The notes under the pieces: model-generated
What the model saw: the letters and a program-made list of their open reading frames with translations, nothing else
Database searches by the model: none
Told to the model about the DNA's origin: nothing
In this document: positions 42,892 to 52,383 of the stretch, piece after piece
How positions within the stretch are numbered: position 1 is the stretch's first letter
How the letters are laid out: each line of letters opens with the position of its first letter
Translations under genes and position numbers: made by a program
DNA from: Actinopolyspora mortivallis DSM 44261
GTDB lineage: Bacteria > Actinomycetota > Actinomycetes > Mycobacteriales > Pseudonocardiaceae
Direction: 5' to 3'
Assembly (NCBI RefSeq): GCF_000384035.1
Contig: NZ_KB913024.1
Coordinates: forward strand, 3,460,023-3,524,022
Length of the DNA: 64,000 nt

Positions 42892-44292
42892 ATGTCGATC
42901 AATCTCGAAGCTCCGCCGCGAACCCGGCACCGTGGACTCATACTGGCCACGATGTGCGTAGGAATGTTCCTGGTACAGCTCGACGTCACCGTGGTCAACG
43001 TCGCGCTGCCGCACATGCGGCTCGGCTTGTCGGCCACGCTCGAACAGCAACAGTGGATCGTCGACAGCTACGCCGTGGTCCTAGCCAGTCTGCTGCTCGT
43101 GGCCGGCGACGTGGGAGACCGCTTCGGGCACCGACGCGTCGTGGTCACCGGGCTGGGCGTGTTCGCCGCTGCCTCGATGCTGTGCGCGACCACGCCCGTG
43201 ATCGAGATGTTGCTGGCCGGACGTGCGATCCAGGGTATCGGCGCGGCCCTGCTCCTGCCCTCAACACTCGCGGTCATCACCCACGTCTTCCAGAACAGCG
43301 CCGAACGCGCGAAAGCCGTCGGCGTGTGGGCCGGCGTGTCTGCTCTGGCCCTTCCCGCCGGTCCGTTGCTGGGCGGGGTGCTCGTCGCAGCCCTGGGATG
43401 GCGCACGATCTTCTGGATCAACATCCCGATCGTGGCCCTCGCCCTGCCTGCGACCCTGTGGCTGGTCGCCAAACCCACCGCACCCGAGACCCGTCGCCGG
43501 CTGGATCTTCCCGGCTCGGCCCTGGCCGCGATCACGCTGGCCGCGCTCGTCTACACCGTGATCACCGTCGGACATGCGGGCATGGGAACCGAAGCGTGGA
43601 TCAGCGCGGGCATCAGCCTCGTAGCTCTAGTGTGCTTCCTACTGCGGGAACGTTCGGCGAAGGCGCCAATGCTGCCGCTTTCGCTGCTGCGGGTTCCGGC
43701 CTTCGCCGGCGCTAACCTCGTCGCCGCCGCGATGAACCTCGTCGGCATCGGCACCGTGTTCGTCACCACGCTGTACCTGCAGAGCGTCCAACACCACTCC
43801 CCGCTGGTCGCCGGAGCGCTGATGCTTCCGCTCTTCGCCCCTCTCGCCGCGCTTTCCCCCATCACCGGAAGGCTCACAGCCCGCTACGGAGCGCGACTGC
43901 CGATGACAGCAGGACTGCTGGTCGGTTCAGCCGGGTCGCTCACCCTGACCCGCCTCACCCCCACCAGTCCCTACCTCGCTCTGCTTCCCGTGCTCATCGG
44001 CCTCGGCATCGGGATGGGGCTGCTCACCGCCGCCGTCGTCTCAGCGGCAGTCGGCGCCGCCCCCGCAGAACGCGCTGGACTGGCCAGCGGCATCAACAAC
44101 GCCGCCCGCCAAGCCGCCGGCGCCATGGGCATCGCCCTCTACGGCGCCGTTGCCGGGAACCCCGGACAGAGCGAGATTTTCACCGACCACCTGCACACGA
44201 TCGGCATGCTCGCCTGCGCTCTCTGGATCGGCGCCCTCGCCTTCACGTGGGTCACCGTCCCCCGTCCCGAACAACAGGCAGCGACGACGTGA
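42892..44292 (+). CDS. MFS drug exporter, DHA2 (14-helix) family
   Basis: A 466-residue major facilitator of the 14-helix drug/proton antiporter group. Motif D1 LDVTVVNVALP in helix 1 (about 30-40), motif A GDVGDRFGHRR (about 71-81) and motif C GVSALALPAGPLLGG in helix 5 (about 147-161) are intact, so it should be active as a proton-driven exporter. The divergent ArsR regulator controls it by all appearances. It may export the product of the ThiF-carbamoyltransferase genes or a drug from outside; neither can be shown here. Confidence 0.88.
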   Translation: MSINLEAPPRTRHRGLILATMCVGMFLVQLDVTVVNVALPHMRLGLSATLEQQQWIVDSYAVVLASLLLVAGDVGDRFGHRRVVVTGLGVFAAASMLCATTPVIEMLLAGRAIQGIGAALLLPSTLAVITHVFQNSAERAKAVGVWAGVSALALPAGPLLGGVLVAALGWRTIFWINIPIVALALPATLWLVAKPTAPETRRRLDLPGSALAAITLAALVYTVITVGHAGMGTEAWISAGISLVALVCFLLRERSAKAPMLPLSLLRVPAFAGANLVAAAMNLVGIGTVFVTTLYLQSVQHHSPLVAGALMLPLFAPLAALSPITGRLTARYGARLPMTAGLLVGSAGSLTLTRLTPTSPYLALLPVLIGLGIGMGLLTAAVVSAAVGAAPAERAGLASGINNAARQAAGAMGIALYGAVAGNPGQSEIFTDHLHTIGMLACALWIGALAFTWVTVPRPEQQAATT

Positions 44293-44629
44293 CAGCCATC
44301 TTCCCGGCCGCTCGAACGATTCCGCGATCCACCCGGGAAGCGGTCAGAGCAAAAGCACTGAAGGTGACGCCCATTTTGCCTGTCACAACGGGCTCCGAGA
44401 CGTTCCTGGAACGCAGGAAACGGCTGGCAACCCCCTGGAGGAGCTCAACAGAACCCTGCACGACGTCGTGTTTTCCGGCGACGGCACCGAGTCCGCCACT
44501 CCGGTGAGATCCAGCATGCCGGTCACCATGGACAGATCGTGGGCACCCGCAGCGACAGCCAGCAGCGCCTACCGCACGCACCCGCTTATCGAGGTCCGTT
44601 CGGAGGCCGCTCGTGTCCGGACTGCCGAC
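44293..44629. other. Intergenic debris after the exporter
   Basis: These 337 bases have no intact gene. Reading on the minus strand gives fragments such as VTGMLDLTGVADSVPSPEN that look like protein but run into stops, so they may be decayed coding DNA. I could not identify the origin. Confidence 0.35.
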
Positions 44630-45104
44630 GTGCCCAACCACTGTCCCTACCGCGCCCTGCAATGCGGCACCCAGTTGACACCGGAGCCACACGAGGTGTT
44701 GGTGCGACCGACATACTTCCCGGCCAACCAGGGAAAATTGTGTCAGACGGGCTGGAGAGCACCCACGGTGTCGGATGTGGCAGACCGTCTGGTGCCTCCG
44801 TTGGTGCGACGAGGCGATCGGCTCACCGCCGTGGAGGGGACACCGCCCTGGACGGGGTCGTCACCCGTGTTCGAGCTATCCGCGATGGGCACGGTGTGCA
44901 CGGCCTCACGGTCTTCGGCAGCGGTGGGCTGACCGACGAGAAGTCCTATCTGTTGGGCAAATTCGCATACCTGGCGTAGGGAGTCAGTCAAACCGATTAC
45001 AACGGCCAGCCCGGTATGTCCTCGGCGGCCTCGGCCGGAATCGCCGCCTTCGGGGTGGACAGGGGGCTGCCATCTCCGGTTACTGACCTGGCCTGCTCGG
45101 AGGG
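44630..45104 (+). pseudogene. Molybdopterin nitrate reductase, N-terminal pseudogene
   Basis: The N-terminal third of an assimilatory nitrate reductase/formate dehydrogenase-like molybdoenzyme can be read, but broken. It starts with HCPYRALQCG, where the family has HCPYCALQCG for the 4Fe-4S cluster, so the second cysteine is gone. One T is missing near 44836 (VEW became VEG), shifting the frame. The downstream part (DTALDGVVTRVRAIRDGHG and GLTDEKSYLLGKFAYLA) is in the second frame, followed by a TAG at 44977. After the stop the frame continues (QTDYNGQPGMSSAA, FGVDRGLPSPVTDLA) before being cut off near 45104, next to the integrase stub. Plainly dead. Confidence 0.82.
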
Positions 45105-45110
45105 GTCCTG

Positions 45111-45254
45111 TTAGCTGAGGCCAACCCAGTCGAGACGATGTCGCTGCTTGGTCACCGGATCAAGACCGGCCGACACCCGGACGCGTAGCGCACCATTCGG
45201 CAGTTGATCGATCGCGCCTCGTTGACGACGACGGCCCTTCGAACGCCCAGTCAT
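45111..45254 (-). pseudogene. Tyrosine recombinase (phage-type integrase) N-terminal stub
   Basis: A 47-codon frame that begins MTGRSKGRRRQRGAIDQLPNG and continues RVRVSAGLDPVTKQRH, the start of actinomycete tRNA-targeting tyrosine integrases (the arm-type binding domain with LPSGxLRVxVYAGxDPVTxxR). After HRLDW it reads into VGLS and stops, so the core and catalytic domains are lost. It lies 88 bases inside the tRNA-Thr 3' end, the expected place for an integrase beside its attachment site. A duplicated TGGGTCA.. pattern (45278-45300) lies between stub and tRNA. Confidence 0.78.
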
Positions 45255-45342
45255 GGATCCAGAATAAGGGCTTCTGGGTCACAAACTGGGTCATAAAGCC
45301 CGTCGACACAGGGAACCCGGAATCAAAACCCCAGGTCAATCG

Positions 45343-45418
45343 TGGAGCCGCTGAGGGGACTCGAACCCCTGACCATCCGCTTACAAGGCGGGTGCTCTAC
45401 CGACTGAGCTACAGCGGC
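45343..45418 (-). tRNA. tRNA-Thr (anticodon TGT)
   Basis: A 76-base cloverleaf with encoded CCA: acceptor GCCGCTG/CAGCGGC, D arm GCTC...GAGC, anticodon loop CTTGTAA (T33, anticodon TGT, reading ACA), T arm AGGGG-TTCGAGT-CCCCT and discriminator T. The anticodon stem has one C-A mismatch at the 27-43 pair. It forms the right border of the island, and its 3' half is repeated at 38694-38740. Confidence 0.93.
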
Positions 45419-45809
45419 ACGCGTGTCTCAACGCACGCCCCTCTCATCCTAATCCCCCACCGGAGACCTCTCGGGCACCGGTCCCGCCACGACGACCTTC
45501 TCGCCGACCTCGCCGAGGCCTCCGAACGGGCATCCCACGATGCGGTGAATCGCATTCTCGTCGTACCGGGAACGCGTACGCTCGGGTGTCGGGGCGAGAC
45601 ACCCTCCCTCGTTCCTTTCCACGGAACGACGTGCACGAACACACGTTCGACCCCTCCACTTCCCGCCCCACCAAGGCGATCGGTCGCCGAAACCGGTGAC
45701 GGACGACACCATTCGCAAGTGCAACAGTGCGCCCGTGGAGGCCGATTCCAGGGGTGAACAGCGTGATCGACGTTCCACGCGCACGGCCAGGCAAGGAGGC
45801 ACAACAGCA
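45419..45809. other. Intergenic region, no gene seen
   Basis: The 390 bases between the tRNA-Thr (minus) and thrE (plus) contain open frames on both strands but no domain, and the thrE ribosome site near 45793 marks the true start of the next gene. The promoters for the tRNA and thrE should both be here. No repeat or operator recognised. Confidence 0.4.
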
Positions 45810-47252
45810 GTGGGAATCACGCAGCGCGCACGTGGTGTGCTGCGGCGGCGCGAACCTTCCGAAACCGTCGGGACCCGCAACGTCGTCTACGGCCCCTCGC
45901 TGCCGGACGACTCCACGGTCCACCTCGTCCTGGAGCTCGCCCTGCGCATCGGGGAGATCCAGATGGCCAGCGGCGTGGGCGCCTCCGACGTCAGCGCCAC
46001 CATCACCAGCGTCACCGACGCCTACGGCCTCCCCCACTGCGAAGTGGACGTGATCTACACCTCCATCACGGTCTCGTGCTACCGGGGAACCGAGAACCTG
46101 CCCATCACCTCCCTGCGGGTGGTCCGCAACCGTTCGCTGGACTACACGCGCCTGGCCGAGGTCGAGAAGCTGATCCGTCGCATCACCTCCGGCGAACTCA
46201 CCACCTCGGACGCCTACGCCGAGCTGGAGACCATCGCCAGGGCCACCCACCCTTTTCCCCGCTGGGTGGCCACCCTGGCCTGGGCCGGGATGGCGGCCGC
46301 GCTGGCGGTGCTGCTCAGCGGAGGCACCATCCCCCAGCTCCCCCTGATCGCGGCCGGGGCCACCGCCCTGGTCGACCGGGTCGGCCGGTTCCTCAACCAA
46401 CGCGGCCTGCCCATCTTCTTCCAGCAGACCGTCGGCGGGGCCGTCGCCACCAGTGTCGCCCTGGCCTTCTACGCCACCGGCGTGCTGCCCAACGCGGCAC
46501 TCGCGGTGGCCGCCAACATCATCGTGCTGCTGTCGGGCATGACCGTGGTGGGCTCCATGCAGGACGCCATCACCGGCTACAACGTCACCGCGGCCGGGCG
46601 CATCGCCGAGCTGGCGCTGACCTCGGCCGGACTGATCTCCGGCGTGGTGCTCTCGCTGTACCTGGCCCAGCGCATCCTGCCTCCCGAAACGCTCGGCGGC
46701 GGGCTGGACCTCGAACAGGCCGGGGGCGGTGTGGTGCTGCTGCCCGGTCTGCTCAAACTTCCGTTGCAGGCCATGGCGGGAGCCGCCACCTCGGCCTGCT
46801 TCGCGCTGGCCAGCTACTCCCCACCCCGCCCGCTGGTCGCGGCCGGGGCCGCCGGGGCCATCGCGGCCAGCATCTTCCAGCTCATGACGCTGGTCCAGGT
46901 CAACACGATCCTCGCCTCGGCGGTGGCCACCACCATCGTGGGTTTCGTGGGCGGGGTGGTCGCCCGCAGACTGCGCATCCCCGCCCTGGTGGTCGCGGTC
47001 TCCGGTGTGGCCCCGCTGCTGCCGGGACTGGCCACCTACCGGGCGCTGTACGAACTCTCGGTGCAGGGCAACCCCACCGGGCTGTCCACCCTGATGGGAG
47101 CCGGGGCCACCGGTCTGGCCCTCGGCGCCGGCGTGGTGCTCGGTGAGTTCCTCTCCCAGCCCGTGCGGACCGGCCTCGGCCGACTGGAACGTCGCATGTC
47201 CGGACCGCGCATGTCCGGACCACTGCGCCCCACCGAAAGGAGGCTGGACTGA
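45810..47252 (+). CDS. Threonine/serine exporter (ThrE family)
   Basis: A 480-residue exporter of the ThrE family, in which both halves are fused. The N-terminal cytoplasmic part (about 35-175) includes VLELALRIGEIQMASGVGASDV and the conserved ITSVTDAYGL; the membrane domain has about ten helices from 185 on, with the typical motif of the second half GVAPLLPGLATYRALYEL. It exports threonine and serine, driven by the proton gradient, as in corynebacteria. The GTG at 45810 is placed by AAGGAGG ten bases before; an upstream ATG at 45696 would add an unconserved leader. It sits next to the tRNA-Thr by coincidence. Confidence 0.87.
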   Translation: MGITQRARGVLRRREPSETVGTRNVVYGPSLPDDSTVHLVLELALRIGEIQMASGVGASDVSATITSVTDAYGLPHCEVDVIYTSITVSCYRGTENLPITSLRVVRNRSLDYTRLAEVEKLIRRITSGELTTSDAYAELETIARATHPFPRWVATLAWAGMAAALAVLLSGGTIPQLPLIAAGATALVDRVGRFLNQRGLPIFFQQTVGGAVATSVALAFYATGVLPNAALAVAANIIVLLSGMTVVGSMQDAITGYNVTAAGRIAELALTSAGLISGVVLSLYLAQRILPPETLGGGLDLEQAGGGVVLLPGLLKLPLQAMAGAATSACFALASYSPPRPLVAAGAAGAIAASIFQLMTLVQVNTILASAVATTIVGFVGGVVARRLRIPALVVAVSGVAPLLPGLATYRALYELSVQGNPTGLSTLMGAGATGLALGAGVVLGEFLSQPVRTGLGRLERRMSGPRMSGPLRPTERRLD

Positions 47253-47509
47253 GTATGACCACACCCGGTATCCGGACCTCCTGGCACTCCGCCACGCGGC
47301 GGAACACCGGCCCGCCGTCGGTGACCGGCCCGCCGGGACTCCTCGGGGCAGGCCTGCGGAATATTCCGCGTTTGCCCCGCACATCCCCGACACGAGTGAT
47401 CAGGGGCGAGCAGTCCCGTTGCGTCGCTGGAACCACGCGAATCCGATCACGATTGGCTAGTCTCGACAACGGGTAACCGATTTCAGGAACCGACCTAGGA
47501 GGCAGACCG

Positions 47510-48949
47510 GTGACCAAGGGCAACGCGCCCACGAAAGCTGACTTCGTCGTCGTCGCCAACCGGCTGCCGGTCGACCTGGAACGTTTGGAGGACGGGACCG
47601 AACGGTGGAAACACAGCCCGGGCGGGCTGGTCACCGCTCTGGAACCGTTCCTCCGCGCCCGGCAGGGAGCATGGGTCGGCTGGCCCGGTGTCCCCGACGT
47701 CGACGTCGAACCGTTCACCGACGAGGACATGCGGCTGTACCCGGTGCGGCTCTCCTCGTCCGAGTTCCGGCAGTACTACGAGGGTTTCTCCAACGCGACC
47801 CTCTGGCCGCTGTACCACGACGTGGTGGTCCCCCCGGTCTTCGACCGTTCCTGGTGGGAGGCCTACCGTCGGGTGAACCGCAGGTTCGCCGAGGCCGCCG
47901 CCGAGGTCAGCTCCGAAGGGGCGACCGTGTGGATCCAGGACTACCAGCTGCAACTGGTCCCGGCGATGCTGCGCGAGCTGCGTCCGGACCTGCGGATCGG
48001 TTTCTTCCTGCACATCCCCTTCCCGCCCGTCGAGCTGTTCATGCAGCTTCCCTGGCGCACCGAGATCGTGCGCGGGCTGCTGGGGGCGGACCTGGTCGGT
48101 TTCCACCGTCCGGGTGGGGCGCAGAACTTCATGTGGCTGGCCCGCAGGCTCGCTGGGTTCGAGCCCAGTCGCGCCCAGGTGGGGGTGCGCTCCCGCCCCG
48201 GAGTGGTGCGCGTGGGCGACCGGGTGGTGCGCGTGGGTGCCTTCCCCATCTCCATCGCCTCCGGGGAGCTGGACCAACTGGCCCGCACCAAGGAGGTCCA
48301 GCAGCGTGCCAAGGCCATCCGTGCCGAACTCGGCAACCCGCGCAAGATCATGCTCGGCGTCGACCGGTTGGACTACACCAAGGGGATCGACGTGCGGCTG
48401 GACGCCGTGTACGAGCTGCTGGCCGAGGGCCACGCCACGGTGGAGGACGTGGCGATGATCCAGATCGCCACCCCCAGCCGGGAACGCGTCGAGCACTACA
48501 AGCAGATGCGCGAGGACATCGAGCGCAAGGTCGGCAGCATCAACGGCGAGTTCGGGCGGGTCGGTCACCCGGCCGTGCACTACCTGCACACCTCGGTCGA
48601 CCGTAAGGACCTCGTGGCCTTCTACTGCGCCGCCGACGTGATGATCGTTACTCCCGTGCGTGACGGCATGAACCTGGTCTGCAAGGAGTACGTGGCATGC
48701 CGTAACGACCTCGGGGGTAGTCTTGTCCTGAGTGAGTTCGCCGGCGCGGCCGCCGAACTCACCAGCGCGCTGCTGGTCAACCCGCACGATCTGGACGGGG
48801 TCAAGGACGCGATGCTCGCGGCCCTGAACATCGATCACGCGGAAGGCCGCCGTAGGATGCGTGCATTGCGTAGGCAAGTGCTCACGCACGATGTCGACCG
48901 TTGGGCGCGGTCGTTCCTCGAGGCGCTGGGGGCTTCGCCGACCGGCTAG
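47510..48949 (+). CDS. otsA: Trehalose-6-phosphate synthase
   Basis: A 479-residue GT20 glycosyltransferase making trehalose-6-phosphate from a nucleotide-glucose and glucose-6-phosphate. Landmarks: [13 protein letters not shown] (7-19), [13 protein letters not shown], the [14 protein letters not shown] and [13 protein letters not shown] pair, [12 protein letters not shown] for the nucleotide-sugar site, and [16 protein letters not shown] for the acceptor side. GTG behind GGAGGCAG. It is the first gene of the trehalose group; the phosphatase follows after about 650 bases. Trehalose is a likely compatible solute in this organism. Confidence 0.92.
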   Translation: MTKGNAPTKADFVVVANRLPVDLERLEDGTERWKHSPGGLVTALEPFLRARQGAWVGWPGVPDVDVEPFTDEDMRLYPVRLSSSEFRQYYEGFSNATLWPLYHDVVVPPVFDRSWWEAYRRVNRRFAEAAAEVSSEGATVWIQDYQLQLVPAMLRELRPDLRIGFFLHIPFPPVELFMQLPWRTEIVRGLLGADLVGFHRPGGAQNFMWLARRLAGFEPSRAQVGVRSRPGVVRVGDRVVRVGAFPISIASGELDQLARTKEVQQRAKAIRAELGNPRKIMLGVDRLDYTKGIDVRLDAVYELLAEGHATVEDVAMIQIATPSRERVEHYKQMREDIERKVGSINGEFGRVGHPAVHYLHTSVDRKDLVAFYCAADVMIVTPVRDGMNLVCKEYVACRNDLGGSLVLSEFAGAAAELTSALLVNPHDLDGVKDAMLAALNIDHAEGRRRMRALRRQVLTHDVDRWARSFLEALGASPTG

Positions 48950-49608
48950 AGTAAGCGACGGCAGGCTTAGAGAGGCCTTTCGGAATGTTCTCGGTGGGGT
49001 GCTCGGCCGCTGCGGGGCGAGGGGCTCCGGGCAGTGAGTTCGACGCGCCGCGACACGGCGGAGCACGCGGGGAGCACGAGTGCTCCGTGCTCCGCCGCGA
49101 ACCCGGCACCCTTCCCCGCGACCGCGCCCGCGGAACCGGGTTCGGGTTTCCGGAGGACCTCTTCGGCGCCCCCACGGCGCCTCCCGTCGGAGGGGTGGAA
49201 CACGGCACGGCCGAGGCGGGGCACGTCCCCCGTGCCCACCGGCGTCGTGTTCCGTTCTCCAACCGCGGGGCGCCCGGAACACCTGCCGTCCAGACGCACG
49301 ACGCGGCTCGGGAGCAACGCCGCCCGTCGAACCCGAGCGGGTACCGGGCCATACCCTCGACCCGGAGAACCGGAACGCCCCACCGGGCGGTGCACCGTCC
49401 GGGCGGAGGACGGCCCACCGAGCACGCGAGCCGACTCCGGAACAGACTTTTAGAGCCGGCTGAATCACCACGTCAATAACGACGCACCGGATCGATCCAC
49501 AGGGGGCACCGTGCGAGGAGGCCACCCCGACGGGGCCGACGAGCACCCCTCTCACCAGGGTCGATCCCGCCCTCATACCAACCCGACGACCTCAACAGGA
49601 GTGTGGCG
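48950..49608. other. Intergenic region between otsA and the phosphatase gene
   Basis: 659 bases, GC-rich, with frames on both strands, none carrying a domain or a good start. The frame from about 48985 to 49479 was considered and rejected: composition is Pro/Gly/Arg-rich without structure. It may carry an independent promoter near 49450-49500, where sequence becomes AT-richer. I see no terminator hairpin that is convincing. Confidence 0.4.
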
Positions 49609-52170
49609 TTGACCGCCGAAGCCCTCCCCGCCGAGCTTCGTCGCATGATCGTGCAGCTCGCGCGCACACCTCGGCTGCTGGTCGCCTGCGACTACGACGG
49701 CACCCTGGCACCGATCGTGGGGGATCCGAGCCAGGCCAAACCCCTGCCCGAATCGGTCCACGCGATGCGTTCCCTGGCGGCGCTGCCGACCACCACCACC
49801 GCGGTCATCTCCGGCAGGGCGCTGCGTGACCTGGCCACCCTCTCCCGACTTCCCGCGGAGGTCCACCTGGTCGGCAGCCACGGTTCCGAGTTCGACGTCG
49901 GATTCGTCCACGAGCTGGACCCGGACACGACCCGGTTGCGTACCCAGCTGCAACGCAGCGTGCAGGACATCACGCGGGACCAGCCCGGCATCATCCTCGA
50001 ACCGAAACCCGCCAGTGTGGCGATACACGTGCGCCGCGCCGAGCCGGAGGTCGGCGAGGCGGTGCTGGACGAACTCCGCTCCGGCCCGGCCACCTGGGAA
50101 GGTGTGCAGGTCACCGAGGGCAAGTCGGTGATGGAACTGGCCGTGGTGGAAACGCACAAGGGCAACGCCTTCGAGGCGCTACGCCACCAGGTCGGCTCCA
50201 CCGGGGCGATCTTCCTCGGTGACGACGTCACCGACGAGACCGTGTTCGGCACCCTGTCCGGCCCGGACATCGGGATCAAGGTCGGCGAGGGTGACACCCT
50301 CGCCCACTACCGCGTGGCCGACACCACCGGGGTGGCCACGGTGCTGGCGATGCTGATGGAGGAGCGCCGCGCCTGGCTCTACGGGGAGCAGGCCCCGGCC
50401 ATCGAACGTCTGTCCATGCTCGCCAACGAGCGCACCGTGGCGCTGCTCACCCCGGACGCGCGTGTCACCTGGATGTGCCATCCGGGGCCGGACTCGGCCG
50501 CGGTGTTCGCCGACCTGCTCGGCGGCCCCTCGGCCGGGCACTTCTCCGTCAGCCCGGCCACGCCGCAGTACGACAACGGCAACGGTTCCCCCCGTAGCGT
50601 GCTGCCCCTCGGCCAGCGTTACGTGCCGGGGACGATGACGGTGGAGACCCGCTGGTCCCGGCTGCTGGTCACCGACTACCTGGAACACGGCAGGGACGCC
50701 CACCACACCGACCTGATCCGGGTCATCAGCGGCAGTACCCGGGCCGTGGTGGACTTCGTGCCGCGCCCGGAGTTCGGGCAGGTGCCGGTGCGGCTCACCG
50801 CCGAGCCCGGTGGGTTGCGGGTGCACGGGACCTCCGAGCCGATGGTGCTGTACTCGCCCGGTGTGCAGTGGCGGATCAGCTCCGACGGTATGCACGAGGC
50901 GGCCCAGGCCGAGCTGGAGCTGTCGGAGGACTCCCCGACCGTGCTGGAACTGCGCTGCGGCACCGAGGAACTAGCCCCCTCGGACACTCCCGAACCCCAG
51001 AGGCGCACGGCGGCGAACAACTACTGGACGACGTGGTTGGAGCGGCTGCGGCTGCCCGAGGTGGAACCCGATCTGGTGGCGCGTTCCGCGTTGACCCTGC
51101 GGGGGCTGTGCAACACCGACACCGGCGGGATCATGGCCGCGGCCACCACCTCGCTACCCGAGGAGATCGGGGGGGTGCGCAACTGGGACTACCGCTACTG
51201 CTGGCTGCGTGACGGTGCGATGAGCGCCCGGGCGCTGGTCTCACTCGGCTCCACCGAGGAGGCCGAGGCCTTCCTGGACTGGCTGCACCGGGTGATGGAC
51301 AGCCTGCCCGGCCCGGAGCGGCTGCACCCGCTGTACTCGCTGGCCGGGGGAACCCTGGGCCCCGAGGCGGTGATCGACACCCTGCCCGGTTACGCGGGTT
51401 CCCGACCGGTGCGTGTGGGCAACCTGGCCGACCAGCAGGTGCAGCTGGACGTGTTCGGTCCGGTGGTGGAGCTGGCGGCCGATCTGGCCGTGACCCGTGG
51501 TGAACTGCGCGAGGCCGACTGGGAACTGGTCAAGGGCATGGCCGAGGCGGTCTCCCGGCGCTGGTTCGAACCCGACCACGGGATCTGGGAGGAACGTGAC
51601 GTGCCGCGTCACCACGTCTACTCCAAGGTGATGTGCTGGGTCACCATCGACCGGGCGCTCAAACTGGCCGCCCAGTACGGGCGTTCCGCCGACCCGAGCT
51701 GGATGCAGCTGCGGGAACAGATCGCCGAGGACGTGCTCAAGAACGGCTGGCACCCGGATGTCCAGGCCTTCACCACCGCCTACGAGGGCTCCGACCTGGA
51801 CGCAGCCTCGTTGCACGTGGGGCTCTCCGGGCTGATCGACCCCGTCGACGAGCGTTTCCGCTCCACGGTGACCGCCATCGAGTCCGAACTGCGCAGCGGC
51901 TCCACCGTCTACCGCTACCGCAGGGACGACGGCCTTCCCGGCACCGAGGGCGGGTTCCACCTGTGCGCCACGTGGCTCGTCGAGGCATACCTGCTCACCG
52001 GAAGGCGCACCGAGGCCGAGGAGCTGTTCCAACAGCTCGTGAACAACGCGGGGCCGACCGGGCTGCTGCCCGAGGAGTACGACCCGATCGCCGAGCGTTC
52101 GCTGGGCAACCACCCGCAGGCCTACTCGCATCTGGGACTGATCCGCTGCGCCCAGCTGCTGTCCGAGTGA
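49609..52170 (+). CDS. Trehalose-phosphatase fused to GH15 trehalase/glucoamylase-like domain
   Basis: An 853-residue two-domain protein. Residues 1-250 are a HAD-type trehalose-6-phosphate phosphatase: VACDYDGTLAP (nucleophile Asp near 27), SGRALRDL, GSHGSEFDV and FLGDDVTDETVF. Residues about 260-850 are a GH15 domain, here related to bacterial trehalases: RNWDYRYCWLRDGAMSARAL, WEERDVPRHHVYSKVMCWV with the general acid Glu, and LPEEYDP for the base Glu. TTG at 49609 has AGGAG seven bases ahead, whereas GTG at 49603 is too close. It could make trehalose and also break it down; which activity dominates is unknown. Confidence 0.88.
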   Translation: MTAEALPAELRRMIVQLARTPRLLVACDYDGTLAPIVGDPSQAKPLPESVHAMRSLAALPTTTTAVISGRALRDLATLSRLPAEVHLVGSHGSEFDVGFVHELDPDTTRLRTQLQRSVQDITRDQPGIILEPKPASVAIHVRRAEPEVGEAVLDELRSGPATWEGVQVTEGKSVMELAVVETHKGNAFEALRHQVGSTGAIFLGDDVTDETVFGTLSGPDIGIKVGEGDTLAHYRVADTTGVATVLAMLMEERRAWLYGEQAPAIERLSMLANERTVALLTPDARVTWMCHPGPDSAAVFADLLGGPSAGHFSVSPATPQYDNGNGSPRSVLPLGQRYVPGTMTVETRWSRLLVTDYLEHGRDAHHTDLIRVISGSTRAVVDFVPRPEFGQVPVRLTAEPGGLRVHGTSEPMVLYSPGVQWRISSDGMHEAAQAELELSEDSPTVLELRCGTEELAPSDTPEPQRRTAANNYWTTWLERLRLPEVEPDLVARSALTLRGLCNTDTGGIMAAATTSLPEEIGGVRNWDYRYCWLRDGAMSARALVSLGSTEEAEAFLDWLHRVMDSLPGPERLHPLYSLAGGTLGPEAVIDTLPGYAGSRPVRVGNLADQQVQLDVFGPVVELAADLAVTRGELREADWELVKGMAEAVSRRWFEPDHGIWEERDVPRHHVYSKVMCWVTIDRALKLAAQYGRSADPSWMQLREQIAEDVLKNGWHPDVQAFTTAYEGSDLDAASLHVGLSGLIDPVDERFRSTVTAIESELRSGSTVYRYRRDDGLPGTEGGFHLCATWLVEAYLLTGRRTEAEELFQQLVNNAGPTGLLPEEYDPIAERSLGNHPQAYSHLGLIRCAQLLSE

Positions 52171-52202
52171 CGCCTCCGGCGTATCGACGGGGTCCGGTTC
52201 CT

Positions 52203-52236
52203 CGCCCGGCCGGGGAGAACTCCTCCCGGCCGGGCG
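52203..52236 (+). terminator. GC-rich hairpin after the trehalose gene
   Basis: CGCCCGGCCGGGGAG (52203-52217) pairs with CTCCCGGCCGGGCG (52223-52236), with one bulged G and a short AACTC loop. It lies 32 bases after the stop, isolating this gene from the DUF4178 operon. Confidence 0.7.
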
Positions 52237-52383
52237 ATGTTGACCGGGAGGGACCACGCCCCGTGGATATCCTCACTCCCGAACACGGCATTATTTCCTC
52301 CGAACGGAGGACAAACCGAGCGCGTGGTGGTTAGGCTACCGCGCGACCGGTGAGACCGTGGACATCCACAGCAAGGGGCGGCA

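Noticed and set aside
48985-49479. 164-codon frame between otsA and the phosphatase gene
   Set aside because: Low-complexity translation on either strand, no start signal; treated as noncoding.
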